Shown: piece by piece, positions 36,318-45,078 of the stretch
Layout: each line of letters opens with the position of its first letter
Numbering within the stretch: position 1 is the first letter of the stretch
NCBI GenBank assembly: GCA_022447185.1
Contig: JAKVAY010000040.1
Span: 36,717-100,716 of the forward strand
Reading direction: 5' to 3'
DNA length: 64,000 bases
Origin: Fuerstiella sp.
Lineage (GTDB): Bacteria > Planctomycetota > Planctomycetia > Planctomycetales > Planctomycetaceae
The notes under the pieces: model-generated
Seen by the model: only the letters and a program-made list of their open reading frames with translations
Databases searched by the model: none
Told to the model about the DNA's origin: nothing
Program-made: the position numbers and the translations under genes

Positions 36318-37426
36318 CACGCAATCAAAATGCCAGACGCGCTACTGACATTCAAGTGTCGATTGTCCTGCCGGTCTTCAACGAAGCCCAAATACTGGGT
36401 CAACTTACGGACTGCATTCGCTCTGAAATGACGACGATCGGTCAGCCGTTCGAGCTGATCTACGTCAATGACGGTTCCAGCGACGGCAGTGGATCGATGC
36501 TCGACGCTCTGGCAGCGAGCGACAATCGTATCGTCGTTGTACACCTGTCACGCAACTTCGGTCATCAGGCAGCAGTTCACGCGGGGCTCAATCAGGCTGC
36601 CGGCGGCGTAGTCATCGTGATGGATTCTGACCTTCAGGATAATCCCAGAGCCATTCCACGTTTTCTGGAACGATGGGAAGCTGGTTTCGATGTTGTCTAC
36701 GCGGAACGGTTCAATCGTAAGGAAGCGGCCTGGAAGCGAATTCTCTTCCACAGTTTTTACCGCATTTTGAATCTCATCGCCGAAACACGTATTCCCCAGG
36801 ACGCCGGAAATTTCGGACTGCTCGATCGTCGCGTCGTTGATACTCTGCTGAGTTTGCCGGAATCAGATCGTTATTTTCCCGGGCTCCGGAGCTGGGTTGG
36901 ATTTCGACAGACCGGCATACCCGTGGAACGTGACGCTCGCTACGACGATAAAGCTCGAGTGTCACTGAGCGGTTTGTTTCGTTTAGCCAAAACCGCCATC
37001 TTCTCGTTTTCCACATTTCCGTTGACCGTATTCTCGATCATTGCCGCACTTTCGGCGGGAGTCTGTATGACTTCGACCGTATTTGTTGTTTGGCACAAAA
37101 TGATCACCGGGCTTGCAATTCCCGGATGGGCGTCGGTCATCATCACAGCCTCGTTTTTTGGGACGCTGAATGCTATGGGTATCAGCGTCCTTGGCGAATA
37201 CGTGATTCGCATCTATAACGAAGTACGCAATCGTCCGATCCATCTCGTGGCACGCGTGACCAGCGACCGCACCAGTCTGCAGCCGAATCAGCCATGGGCG
37301 ACAGAAGACGTGAGCGAAAAACAACTGTTCGGTATGGTTCGTCAAATCAATGAGACACTGCGATCAGACGTGGGAATTTCGGCCGGTATGAGTGGAACGG
37401 TCAACCCATCGAAGAGCAGTCCTTAA
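36314..37426 (+). CDS. Polyprenyl-phosphate-type glycosyltransferase, family 2 (DPM1/ArnC/GtrB-like)
   Basis: 370 residues from the ATG at 36314, which overlaps the methyltransferase stop. A GT2 domain occupies about 14-230: VSIVLPVFNE, YVNDGSSDGS, SRNFGHQAAVHAGLNQA and the metal-binding DSDLQDNP. FGLLDRRVVD and RSWVGFRQTGIPVERDARY follow. Two membrane helices lie at about 240-295 (FPLTVFSIIAALSAGVCMTSTVFVV, then a second), typical of enzymes that load a sugar from a nucleotide donor onto polyprenyl phosphate at the cytoplasmic face. Its product could feed the divergent GT39-like enzyme. The downstream UDP-glucose dehydrogenase suggests a uronic acid or a related sugar. Confidence 0.88.
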   Translation: MTRNQNARRATDIQVSIVLPVFNEAQILGQLTDCIRSEMTTIGQPFELIYVNDGSSDGSGSMLDALAASDNRIVVVHLSRNFGHQAAVHAGLNQAAGGVVIVMDSDLQDNPRAIPRFLERWEAGFDVVYAERFNRKEAAWKRILFHSFYRILNLIAETRIPQDAGNFGLLDRRVVDTLLSLPESDRYFPGLRSWVGFRQTGIPVERDARYDDKARVSLSGLFRLAKTAIFSFSTFPLTVFSIIAALSAGVCMTSTVFVVWHKMITGLAIPGWASVIITASFFGTLNAMGISVLGEYVIRIYNEVRNRPIHLVARVTSDRTSLQPNQPWATEDVSEKQLFGMVRQINETLRSDVGISAGMSGTVNPSKSSP

Positions 37427-37523
37427 CGGCACCATGGATTCGACACTGCCGGATACCTATAGATTGCCAGGATGCGAACCGGACTGATGTCCAGACGATT
37501 GAAGACAACAGGCAAATACGGTT

Positions 37524-38843
37524 ATGAATTTAACAATGATTGGTACCGGTTATGTAGGGCTCGTAACAGGAACCTGTTTTGCTGAAAGTGGAAACGACGT
37601 TATCTGCCTCGACGTCGATAAATCGAAAATTCAGCAACTGCGCAAGGGTGAACTTCCGATCTACGAACCAGGTCTGGAGGAACTCGTTCGACGCAATTCA
37701 GCGTCAGGACGGCTGAAATTCACCTGTGACTATGCCGAAGCCATCTCCGGCGCTAAATGCGTATTTATCTGTGTGGGTACTCCACAGGATGACGACGGCG
37801 CGGCCGATCTGAAATCGGTACAGAGCGCCGCAGAGCAAATGGCACCTCATCTAAAACCCGGAACCGTTGTCGTCTGCAAGAGTACTGTTCCGGTCGGTAC
37901 CAATCGAAACGTTCGACAATGGATCGAAGCAAAAACAGACACACAGTTTTATTCAGCATCCAATCCGGAGTTCCTCAAGGAGGGCGCAGCGATTGACGAC
38001 TTTACAAAACCGGACCGGGTGGTTGTCGGAGTGGACGCTCCGGAAGCATCCGACACACTTTACGAAATTTACAAGTCATTCCTCAGGACGGAAAAGCCAT
38101 ACATCAGCGTTGGCATAGAGAGTGCCGAGATGATCAAGTACGCCGCAAACTGCATGCTGGCCACAAAGATCAGCTTCATCAATGAGATGGCCAATATTTG
38201 CGAACGTGTGGGAGCGGATATCAACGAAGTCCGGAAGGGTATCGGCCATGACGCAAGGATCGGATTTTCCTTTTTGTTTCCGGGCGCCGGATATGGTGGT
38301 TCGTGCTTTCCCAAGGACGTGCGGGCACTGCACTCTGTCGCTGCCAAACACGGTCTGGACGCACAACTTCTCAATTCGGTTGACGAAATTAACGGCCGCC
38401 AAAAGATGGTCATCTTCCACAAACTTCAAGATCACTTCGATGGAGACCTTAACGGTCGAACAATTGCTGTCTGGGGACTGGCGTTTAAGCCTCGAACAGA
38501 TGACGTCCGTGAAGCTCCCTCTCTGGTGCTCATCCGTGAACTGCTGAACGCCGGCGCAAGCGTTCGTGTGAGTGACCCGATCGCTGTCGACAATGTCCGG
38601 CTGATACTGGGAGACGCAATTACCTACTGTGATCATCATTACGACGCCTGCGAGGGTGCCGACGCACTGGCGATCATGACAGAATGGAATGAGTTCCGAA
38701 ATCCGGATTTCGATTACATCAGGCTGAAGCTCAAGTCACCTGTGATCTTCGACGGACGCAATCTGTACGACCGCAGGAAAATGGCAGATCGAGGATTCTA
38801 CTACTCGGGAATTGGGCTGACGGCCCTGCCGGTCAGTGAGTAA
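37524..38843 (+). CDS. ugd: UDP-glucose 6-dehydrogenase
   Basis: A 439-residue enzyme that oxidises UDP-glucose twice with NAD to UDP-glucuronate. NAD-binding motif [15 protein letters not shown] is at 7-21. Catalytic Cys261 lies in GGSCFPKD. The [18 protein letters not shown] and [16 protein letters not shown] blocks are characteristic of Ugd. Length is right for the family (about 430-450). It lies about 100 bp after the GT2 gene on the same strand, so the two may share a transcript; UDP-glucuronate would supply exopolysaccharide or lipid-linked uronic acid. The last bases overlap the 3' end of the minus-strand rlmN by 11 bp. Confidence 0.96.
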   Translation: MNLTMIGTGYVGLVTGTCFAESGNDVICLDVDKSKIQQLRKGELPIYEPGLEELVRRNSASGRLKFTCDYAEAISGAKCVFICVGTPQDDDGAADLKSVQSAAEQMAPHLKPGTVVVCKSTVPVGTNRNVRQWIEAKTDTQFYSASNPEFLKEGAAIDDFTKPDRVVVGVDAPEASDTLYEIYKSFLRTEKPYISVGIESAEMIKYAANCMLATKISFINEMANICERVGADINEVRKGIGHDARIGFSFLFPGAGYGGSCFPKDVRALHSVAAKHGLDAQLLNSVDEINGRQKMVIFHKLQDHFDGDLNGRTIAVWGLAFKPRTDDVREAPSLVLIRELLNAGASVRVSDPIAVDNVRLILGDAITYCDHHYDACEGADALAIMTEWNEFRNPDFDYIRLKLKSPVIFDGRNLYDRRKMADRGFYYSGIGLTALPVSE

Positions 38844-39933
38844 GCCTGTCTGAATCACTGCGATGCAGACGCAACTGACCGCACGCCGCGTCGATGTCTG
38901 TGCCCTTACGTTTTCGTACTGTGACCTGGATCCCTCGAGATTCCAGCACTGCCGCGAATCGATGTGTCATCGGGGGCAGTGGCGCCGAAACAGACAGCTC
39001 ACTCACGCTGTTCACAGGAATGAGATTGACGTGTGCGTTACGACCTCGCAACAGCATCGAAAGCTCCTGCGCGTGGTCCGGCTGATCGTTGATTCCTGAC
39101 AACAAAACATATTCATAAGAAATACGCCGCCCCGTGATGGCAAAGAATTCATCCGCCGCGGACAGTATCTCATTCAGTCCGATACCCTGATTCACTGGCA
39201 CAATCTCGGTACGGAGCTCATCATTGGGCGCATGAAGCGAAACCGCGAGATTAAACTGACGCCCACATCGCGCGAACTCCCGGATCTGTTTCGGAAGTCC
39301 GACGGTCGACACTGTAATGCGTCGCGCTCCCAGCCCAAACTCGTCGGTAAGAAACTCCAGAGCCGACATCAGATTGCGATAGTTCGCCAGAGGTTCTCCG
39401 ATCCCCATAACAACGACGTTCGTAATCCGCTCTTCATCTTCCATCAGACGGTGCAGCACTAACACCTGCTCAAAAATCTCTGCGGCTGTCAAATCACGTT
39501 TAACCCCCAACAGACCACTTGCGCAAAACACGCATCCCATCGCACAGCCGACCTGTGTACTGATACATGCCGTTCGCCGTCCCGGGTCCCGCATCAGCAC
39601 ACATTCCATGTGTTCTCCATCCGGGAGCTGCAGCAACAGCTTCTCAGTACGGTCGGAAGCAATCTGATGTCCGACCTGTTCAAACGACGAAAAGCGGAAT
39701 TCCTTTGAAAGCTGATCACGAAATCCAGCCGGAAGGTCGGTCATTTGATCGAACGATGTCACACGACGATCAACCATCCACTGAGATATCTGTTTGTGTC
39801 GATATCCGGGCTGACCGACAGCCGCCATCCAGGCGAGTAATTCGCTCTTCGGAACAGAAAGCAACGGACGAGGAGTCGGGATTCCGGAGTCTGCTGACAG
39901 TGCGACGACCTCTGGTGAAGTATCCTGCGACAT
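38833..39933 (-). CDS. rlmN: 23S rRNA/tRNA adenine-C2 methyltransferase RlmN (radical SAM)
   Basis: 366 residues from the ATG at 39933; the frame could start 108 bases earlier inside der, which is unlikely. The radical SAM cluster motif is CAMGCVFC (CxxxCxxC). [10 protein letters not shown] precedes it, and an [17 protein letters not shown] block and the C-terminal GINDQPDHA and NLIPVN segments are typical of Rlm[18 protein letters not shown] contains the second catalytic Cys. The enzyme methylates C2 of A2503 in 23S rRNA and A37 in some tRNAs. It starts seven bases after der and is probably co-transcribed with it. The 3' end overlaps ugd by 11 bp, a small convergent overlap. Confidence 0.95.
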   Translation of the reverse strand: MSQDTSPEVVALSADSGIPTPRPLLSVPKSELLAWMAAVGQPGYRHKQISQWMVDRRVTSFDQMTDLPAGFRDQLSKEFRFSSFEQVGHQIASDRTEKLLLQLPDGEHMECVLMRDPGRRTACISTQVGCAMGCVFCASGLLGVKRDLTAAEIFEQVLVLHRLMEDEERITNVVVMGIGEPLANYRNLMSALEFLTDEFGLGARRITVSTVGLPKQIREFARCGRQFNLAVSLHAPNDELRTEIVPVNQGIGLNEILSAADEFFAITGRRISYEYVLLSGINDQPDHAQELSMLLRGRNAHVNLIPVNSVSELSVSAPLPPMTHRFAAVLESRGIQVTVRKRKGTDIDAACGQLRLHRSDSDRLTH

Positions 39934-39940
39934 TGTACGC

Positions 39941-41368
39941 CTATTCGTTTCGGCTGATGACCGATATGTCCAGGGCATTCGATGCCGCGTGATCTCGTAA
40001 TTCCAGATCTTCAATTCGCACGCCTGCGGCATCATCATCACGGGACCGCAGAATCAGACGAATCGGGACCTCTTGAAACGGCGTGGCTTCTCTGAGATAT
40101 CCCAGCAGGTATCTCTTCCACGACTCTTCCAGCAACGCCGGTTCGTTGCACTTGATCACGATTGTTGGAGGCGTAGTGGCCACCTGTGTTCCGTAGTAGA
40201 TCTTCGGCCTTCGGTTCTTGCGTTGAGGTGGCGGATTATTCTCAACTGCAGCCTTGAGAACCCGATTGAGTTTCCCGGTACTCATTCGCTGGTGCGCCTG
40301 TTTAGAAATGACCTGAGTCAGATTTACGAGCTGTCGTATATTGCGTCCGTCTCTGGCCGTTAGAACAGCGATCGGAACATGCCGCATCGATGCAAAAGTC
40401 CTTGTGAGGTACTCGGTCCATGCTTCAATCGTCATCCTTTCCTTTTGACCGAGATCCCACTTATTCACAACAAAAATACACGGTCTGTAATGTTTCGAAA
40501 TCTCTTCAACCAGCTGTTTGTCAACTTTCGAGATCGTCTGTGTGGCATCGAAGAACATCAGCACAATATCTGCACGACGGATACTTCGCCGGGCTCGAAC
40601 CAGTCCGTAAAATTCGATGCTGTTCGCAATACTTTTGCGTTTTCGAACGCCCGGAGTATCTATAGCAACAAAGGTCCGGCCATCAACATCGAAACGAATG
40701 TCGATACTGTCGCGGGTGGTACCGGCAATTTCGCTGACAATGACTCGCTCGGTTTCTGCCAACTGATTAATAAACGTACTTTTTCCCACGTTGCGTCGGC
40801 CCACGATCGCCAGCTTCAATTCCGGCTGGACCAGCAGTTCGGCACCGTCGTTTGATTCATTTTCCTGAGCCGCCGGAAGCTGTGCGACTACTGTGCGAAT
40901 CAGTTCCGTACGATTTCGATTCCCTTTAACACTCGTAATGACCTGAGGAAGGTTTGCCAACTGCAGAAAATTCTGCGCTTCCGAATCCATCCGAGTCGAA
41001 TCACACTTGTTCACAACCATCAACACGGGCTTTTGAACACGGCGCAGACGTTCTGCCACTTCCCTGTCCAGTGGTGTAATACCGGCCTTTGCATCGACTA
41101 CAAACAACAGGACGTCACAGTCATCGAGCCCCATCTGAATATGTCGCTCAATGTCCTCTGACAGGTCATCGCTGTCGACAATACCGATTCCACCTGTATC
41201 GACAAGCTCGAAATACCGATCGAGCTCGTGCATCACCCAGGTCACACGGTCTCTGGTCACACCTGCCGCTGGATCGACAACGGAAATCAGCTTCCCGGAC
41301 ATCCAGTTCAGCAGCGAACTCTTGCCGACGTTGGGACGCCCGACAATTGCTACTTTAGGGATACCCAT
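39941..41368 (-). CDS. der: Ribosome-assembly GTPase Der (EngA)
   Basis: 475 residues from the ATG at 41368; a TTG at 41395 would add nine residues and is less likely. Two GTPase domains stand in tandem: GRPNVGKSS with DTGGIG and VNKCD in the first (about 1-165), and GRRNVGKST with DTPGVRKR and VNKWDL in the second (about 190-360). A KH-like C-terminal domain follows (PPQRKNRRPKIYYGTQVATTPPTIV). Der is essential for assembly of the 50S subunit. Next to rlmN, a second 23S-rRNA-linked gene, the pair forms a ribosome-maturation operon. The C-terminal extension (about 25 residues beyond the usual SRDD-like end) is longer than in E. coli. Confidence 0.96.
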   Translation of the reverse strand: MGIPKVAIVGRPNVGKSSLLNWMSGKLISVVDPAAGVTRDRVTWVMHELDRYFELVDTGGIGIVDSDDLSEDIERHIQMGLDDCDVLLFVVDAKAGITPLDREVAERLRRVQKPVLMVVNKCDSTRMDSEAQNFLQLANLPQVITSVKGNRNRTELIRTVVAQLPAAQENESNDGAELLVQPELKLAIVGRRNVGKSTFINQLAETERVIVSEIAGTTRDSIDIRFDVDGRTFVAIDTPGVRKRKSIANSIEFYGLVRARRSIRRADIVLMFFDATQTISKVDKQLVEEISKHYRPCIFVVNKWDLGQKERMTIEAWTEYLTRTFASMRHVPIAVLTARDGRNIRQLVNLTQVISKQAHQRMSTGKLNRVLKAAVENNPPPQRKNRRPKIYYGTQVATTPPTIVIKCNEPALLEESWKRYLLGYLREATPFQEVPIRLILRSRDDDAAGVRIEDLELRDHAASNALDISVISRNE

Positions 41369-41578
41369 GGATCTGCTTTCAGCACCTGTGTTCAAATTGA
41401 ATTCATTCGGACTCCGCAGAGTACTGCTGTAATCCTGAATCGGTTAGAGCGATCCCGTGGTTTCCTGCGAGAAACTCGCGAATGCCGGAGCCTCCTGCCA
41501 TGATACGTGTCTCAACTCCACTGGTTGGGTTCGAGAATCCGGATCCCGATGCGAAGACTCGGCGGTCGGCGGTCCTGA

Positions 41579-43069
41579 ATGTCACTGGATATTCCAGGAC
41601 CGGCTTTAGAATTCTCATCCAGTGATCGACACCAGACTGCATCCGGAGACGCACGTGTGAGACACCGATCAAATCCTCACCGAAGGTTTCGCAGAGGCAT
41701 CACAGCCGTAAATGCTGTTGTCGGTGCCGTCCTGTGGTGTGCTGTCATTGTCAGCGCTGTGATGATGTGGATGAATCCAGCCAGCAAAGACAGTCGGACA
41801 GCCCGAACCACAGAAAATGGAACATCGGCAAGCTCCATAGATACGAGTACTGAAATTTCCAGGCCCGACAGTCGACTGGCCACCGTTCCATCCCGAAAAA
41901 TTCCCGATTTTACTCTCAAGGAATGCATGGGTGGAAAGTTCGGGCTGGCAGATCTTCAGGGAAAACCATGGGTTGTCAGTTTCATTTTCACCCGGTGTAT
42001 CACCACCTGTCCGCAAATCACAATGGCTATGAAGACACTTCACGACCGCGTTATCGATGAGAATCCGGAAGTGATGTTCGTCACGATGACGGTTGATCCA
42101 GGCTATGACAATGCGACCATTCTTCAGCGATATTCCGATACCTACAGCCCCAACCGTGATCGCTGGAAATTTCTGACCGGTGATGTGGAAAAGATACACA
42201 ACACCATTGTGAACGGCTTCGGCGTTTTTGTGAAAGAAAACATCGGTGATGCCCGGCGTCCAGGGATGGAAGTGGCGCATTCAAACCGAGTTATTCTGGT
42301 AAATCCTGAAGGATTTCCCACGGGAAAATTTCTGGGAACAAATCAGGATGACATAGCTGAACTTGGCAGAATTCTGTCGGGGCAGAAACCTTTTCCATCG
42401 CCGGTGCCGCCGCTGCAGTTTTCAAATTCCAGTGGGCCCGTTGACGTACAGCTTGTGCCTGCTGCCTCTCCAAAGCAGCGACCCGCGAAAGAAGCAGTAT
42501 CCAGCAAAACCGGCGACACGACGTCAGCAACCCGCGATACGAATGCACCGTCGCCGGACGGTTCGTCACACACTTCGGATCTGATGACTTCGCTTCGAAT
42601 TGCAAAGATAGATCGACTGTTACCAAAATGGGCGAAGAAACTGCCTGTGGCAAACGCACTTTTGAATTCGACGGCGGCCGTTCTTTTGACACTTGGCTGG
42701 ATTGCAATTCGCAACGGACACCGAGATGCGCACCGCAACCTGATGATCTCCGCATTTGTCGTGTCTATCGTCTTTCTCGGTTGCTATTTGACATCGCACT
42801 GGGCGCTCAACAACTACACCGGAGAACGTGGACGCCCTTTCCTGGGAAGTTCAACGGCAAGGACAATTTACTACTTCATTCTGTGGCCACATGTCGTTCT
42901 GGCGTCAACGGTACCCATATTTGCCATTCGCGTCTTTCAGCATGCGGCCGCAGAACGGTGGAATAAGCACCGAGCACTTGCCCGGGTCGCTTTTCCGGTC
43001 TGGATGTATGTATCTGTGACCGGAGTCATCATCTACGGCATGCTGTATCACTGGCCGAAACCAGTTTAA
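41579..43069 (+). CDS. SCO1/SenC - DUF420 fusion, cytochrome c oxidase assembly protein
   Basis: A 496-residue two-part membrane protein. A membrane helix at about 41-64 anchors a periplasmic thioredoxin-fold SCO domain at about 105-270. Copper-binding Cys140 and Cys144 lie in FTRCITTCPQ (CxxxC), and a conserved His occurs near the AHSNRVILV strand. A disordered linker (about 285-345) leads to a C-terminal domain of four or five helices matching DUF420 (NALLNSTAAVLLTLGW, GCYLTSHWALN, IYYFILWPHVVLA). SCO proteins deliver copper to the CuA site of cytochrome oxidase; DUF420 is often in the same operons and of uncertain role. The fusion suggests the two work as one unit. No oxidase subunit gene is in the window. 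Confidence 0.88.
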   Translation: MSLDIPGPALEFSSSDRHQTASGDARVRHRSNPHRRFRRGITAVNAVVGAVLWCAVIVSAVMMWMNPASKDSRTARTTENGTSASSIDTSTEISRPDSRLATVPSRKIPDFTLKECMGGKFGLADLQGKPWVVSFIFTRCITTCPQITMAMKTLHDRVIDENPEVMFVTMTVDPGYDNATILQRYSDTYSPNRDRWKFLTGDVEKIHNTIVNGFGVFVKENIGDARRPGMEVAHSNRVILVNPEGFPTGKFLGTNQDDIAELGRILSGQKPFPSPVPPLQFSNSSGPVDVQLVPAASPKQRPAKEAVSSKTGDTTSATRDTNAPSPDGSSHTSDLMTSLRIAKIDRLLPKWAKKLPVANALLNSTAAVLLTLGWIAIRNGHRDAHRNLMISAFVVSIVFLGCYLTSHWALNNYTGERGRPFLGSSTARTIYYFILWPHVVLASTVPIFAIRVFQHAAAERWNKHRALARVAFPVWMYVSVTGVIIYGMLYHWPKPV

Positions 43070-43104
43070 CTCACAGATCGCCGGATCGGGAACAACGCTC
43101 TCCC

Positions 43105-43133
43105 TCGCAGGGGCTGTCTGACTGCCCCTGCGA
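43105..43133 (+). terminator. Hairpin terminator after the SCO1-DUF420 gene
   Basis: A perfect 10-bp stem (TCGCAGGGGC at 43105-43114 with GCCCCTGCGA at 43124-43133) and a 9-base loop lie about 35 bp after the stop. The following sequence is moderately T-rich (TGTTGAATGTTTGTCTT) rather than a clean T run. Confidence 0.5.
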
Positions 43134-43349
43134 CTGTTGAATGTTTGTCTTCAAACCGCCCAGGATCCGCGGCAGAAAACGCAGCTAAGGACTCTCAAAC
43201 TTGTTTAACATCCCACCGAACTGCAAATCGTTAACCACATTGCGGTGCAAACGACCATGCAATAATGTCGGCGAGTCTGATAACAGTCACGATTCAGATC
43301 GTCACTGGCACTCACAGCGTACTGGAACCGGCTGTTCCACAGATCGGAA

Positions 43350-43844
43350 TCAAACTGATTTACAGCACCACGCCCACTGGCCAAAATTCTCTTCGATCCC
43401 TACTTTCAGCTGCGACAACTGGCCTATCTGTGCTGGATGAATATTCTTAAACAGATTTTCGGCAAACCAGTCCGCAATCAGCTCAGCTGTCGTGTTGGCA
43501 ACCGGAAGGATACAGCAGTCGTCCACAGGAAAGACCCACCGACGGGATTCGAATCTCGCCGTCACCTCTCCATGGTTGGCATGACTTTCAATCAAGATTT
43601 GAGGATGACGGTCGGGCAGAAGGACTCGGTGATCCAGTTGGCTTACCAGTTCCTGCGTCGCATCTCGCAGCGCAATAAAGTCGTAAACGTAGTGATTTTC
43701 GTCCAGTTGACCGGCCACCGCCACATCTACCCGCCAGTTATGTCCGTGAAGACGTTCACAGATGTTTCCGTTGTAGGTGATGAAGTGTGCCGCACTAAAG
43801 ACAAGTGAGTCCTTGGTGACACGGGATTCGAAGGTAGACGTCAC
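43350..43844 (-). CDS. 6-pyruvoyltetrahydropterin synthase / QueD-like protein
   Basis: A 164-residue protein of the T-fold family that converts dihydroneopterin triphosphate to a tetrahydropterin. Zinc-binding His20 (FSAAH), His33 and His35 (LHGHNW) are present. Cys29, four residues ahead of the HGH, is the position of the catalytic Cys of QueD. A Glu in GIEENFGQWAW matches the pterin-binding Glu. A central segment (about 80-115, with ESHANHGEVTARFESRRWVFPVDD) is longer than in E. coli QueD. The GTG start overlaps the CitG-like stop as GTGA, so they are coupled. Queuosine, biopterin or a methanopterin-type cofactor is possible; QueC, QueE and QueF are not nearby. Confidence 0.85.
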   Translation of the reverse strand: MTSTFESRVTKDSLVFSAAHFITYNGNICERLHGHNWRVDVAVAGQLDENHYVYDFIALRDATQELVSQLDHRVLLPDRHPQILIESHANHGEVTARFESRRWVFPVDDCCILPVANTTAELIADWFAENLFKNIHPAQIGQLSQLKVGIEENFGQWAWCCKSV

Positions 43845-44731
43845 AATTGTTCCTGGGATTCAATTTGATGGAGCAACTCAGTGTGAATACTGTAGCGCCG
43901 TGACCGCAGCCCCGCAAAGATGATAGCCGCAATCATATCGGCGGTTGTCCCCGGGTTCAGCCGATTACCGTTGGAACGCAGATATGTGTCAAACTCATCA
44001 TACATTTCGATCGCGACCGAACTGTCGGGCCAGCCTGCATCGATTACCGCTGCCGCACGTTGCTGCACATCGTCAGCGACTGATCGCCCGACCTTGCGAG
44101 CGATCAATGAATCGCCATATTCCGCAATCAGCTTCAAGGCGAGCCAGCCGATTCGATGCTGATCGTCGGTGCTGTTGAGTGAGTCAATCAGCAATTCCAG
44201 TCCAACACACAAGACCTCGTGAAAACCGTTACGATACTGCAGCGCAATCAAATCCCATGCGGCAGCCCGCCCCATACACTGCAGCAAGGTCTCGGTGGGA
44301 GTTTCATACACATCCTGAGCCGCCGTTTGACCCAGTCCACCCGGTTCAGCAAGACGGATCGCACGGTAAGCCCAGTCGGCATCCTTAACAGTGAGACCGG
44401 CCAGAATACCATCGATCCCATCAGCGACTGAGACTGAAACCGGAACGGCTGCCATCGGTGCCAACAACAGCAATATTCCCAGATTCGTGTTGTGTCCCAC
44501 TGAATTCCGCGTCGCCACCGCTGCATCGTAAATCGTACGGCCGACGTTGTTCGGAGAACTACTTGCCAGAATCGGCGCAGAAACCTGAGCAGAGCGGACA
44601 AAATGGCCGACCGACGAGTCTTTAAACCCGTGAAGGGGTGACACGTTGCCTGGCTTCTCAGACAGTGCTTCCACCAGACACGCCTGATAGATCCACTCGC
44701 TGACCTGACTTGACGAACCCTCGTTTGACAT
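43841..44731 (-). CDS. CitG/MdcB-like triphosphoribosyl-dephospho-CoA synthase family protein
   Basis: A 296-residue protein matching the COG1767 family in its N-terminal ACLVEALSEKPGNVSPLHGFKD and VGHNTNLGILLLLAPMA blocks. In citrate or malonate lyase operons such enzymes make the phosphoribosyl-dephospho-CoA prosthetic group. No lyase subunit genes (CitDEF, MdcA-E) are present here, and the gene is coupled to a pterin synthase instead. Members with the KPGNVS form occur in archaea and in bacterial gene clusters for tetrahydromethanopterin-linked C1 metabolism, which some planctomycetes have. A role in such a cofactor pathway is an inference from this pairing. An ATG start with weak ribosome-binding site is used. 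Confidence 0.78.
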   Translation of the reverse strand: MSNEGSSSQVSEWIYQACLVEALSEKPGNVSPLHGFKDSSVGHFVRSAQVSAPILASSSPNNVGRTIYDAAVATRNSVGHNTNLGILLLLAPMAAVPVSVSVADGIDGILAGLTVKDADWAYRAIRLAEPGGLGQTAAQDVYETPTETLLQCMGRAAAWDLIALQYRNGFHEVLCVGLELLIDSLNSTDDQHRIGWLALKLIAEYGDSLIARKVGRSVADDVQQRAAAVIDAGWPDSSVAIEMYDEFDTYLRSNGNRLNPGTTADMIAAIIFAGLRSRRYSIHTELLHQIESQEQL

Positions 44732-45078
44732 AAGAATTTGAACAGACTGTCTGGTACGGTTTCAACAGCATGCATTCTGACTTCGTCGTTGACTGCGCCA
44801 CAGAGTTCAGATCCGGAATTGAGAAAGAAAACCTCGAACAACCGAAACAGAATCTCTGGCAGTCGCGTCTTCGGGGGATCACCTGCGATTCAGTCAGACG
44901 AAACGCTGATTTCCACAGAATGAACGATTTGCATATTGGCGTTCGTCTGTACACGAAACAACCGTATCAGGTACGCGGTAGACATAAGTACCGCGTTTCT
45001 ATATCAGGTTTCATACCGGGAGTTGGCACTTCCGGCTCGCGAGTATGGTGTTACACGCCGATCTCCTCAGTCCAACAA
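44732..45078. other. Intergenic region with a hairpin
   Basis: About 350 bp between the phosphodiesterase-family gene end and the CitG-like gene start, both minus strand. Open frames here are not convincing. A hairpin ACGCGGTA (44973-44980)/TACCGCGT (44989-44996) is present; on the plus strand it is followed by TTTCTAT, and on the minus strand it could end the phosphodiesterase transcript. It should also hold the promoter of the CitG-like gene. Confidence 0.4.

Noticed and set aside
43841-44731. Citrate lyase accessory gene citG
   Set aside because: No lyase subunit or citX gene is nearby, and the KPGNVS form differs from the usual CitG motif, so the symbol was not given.
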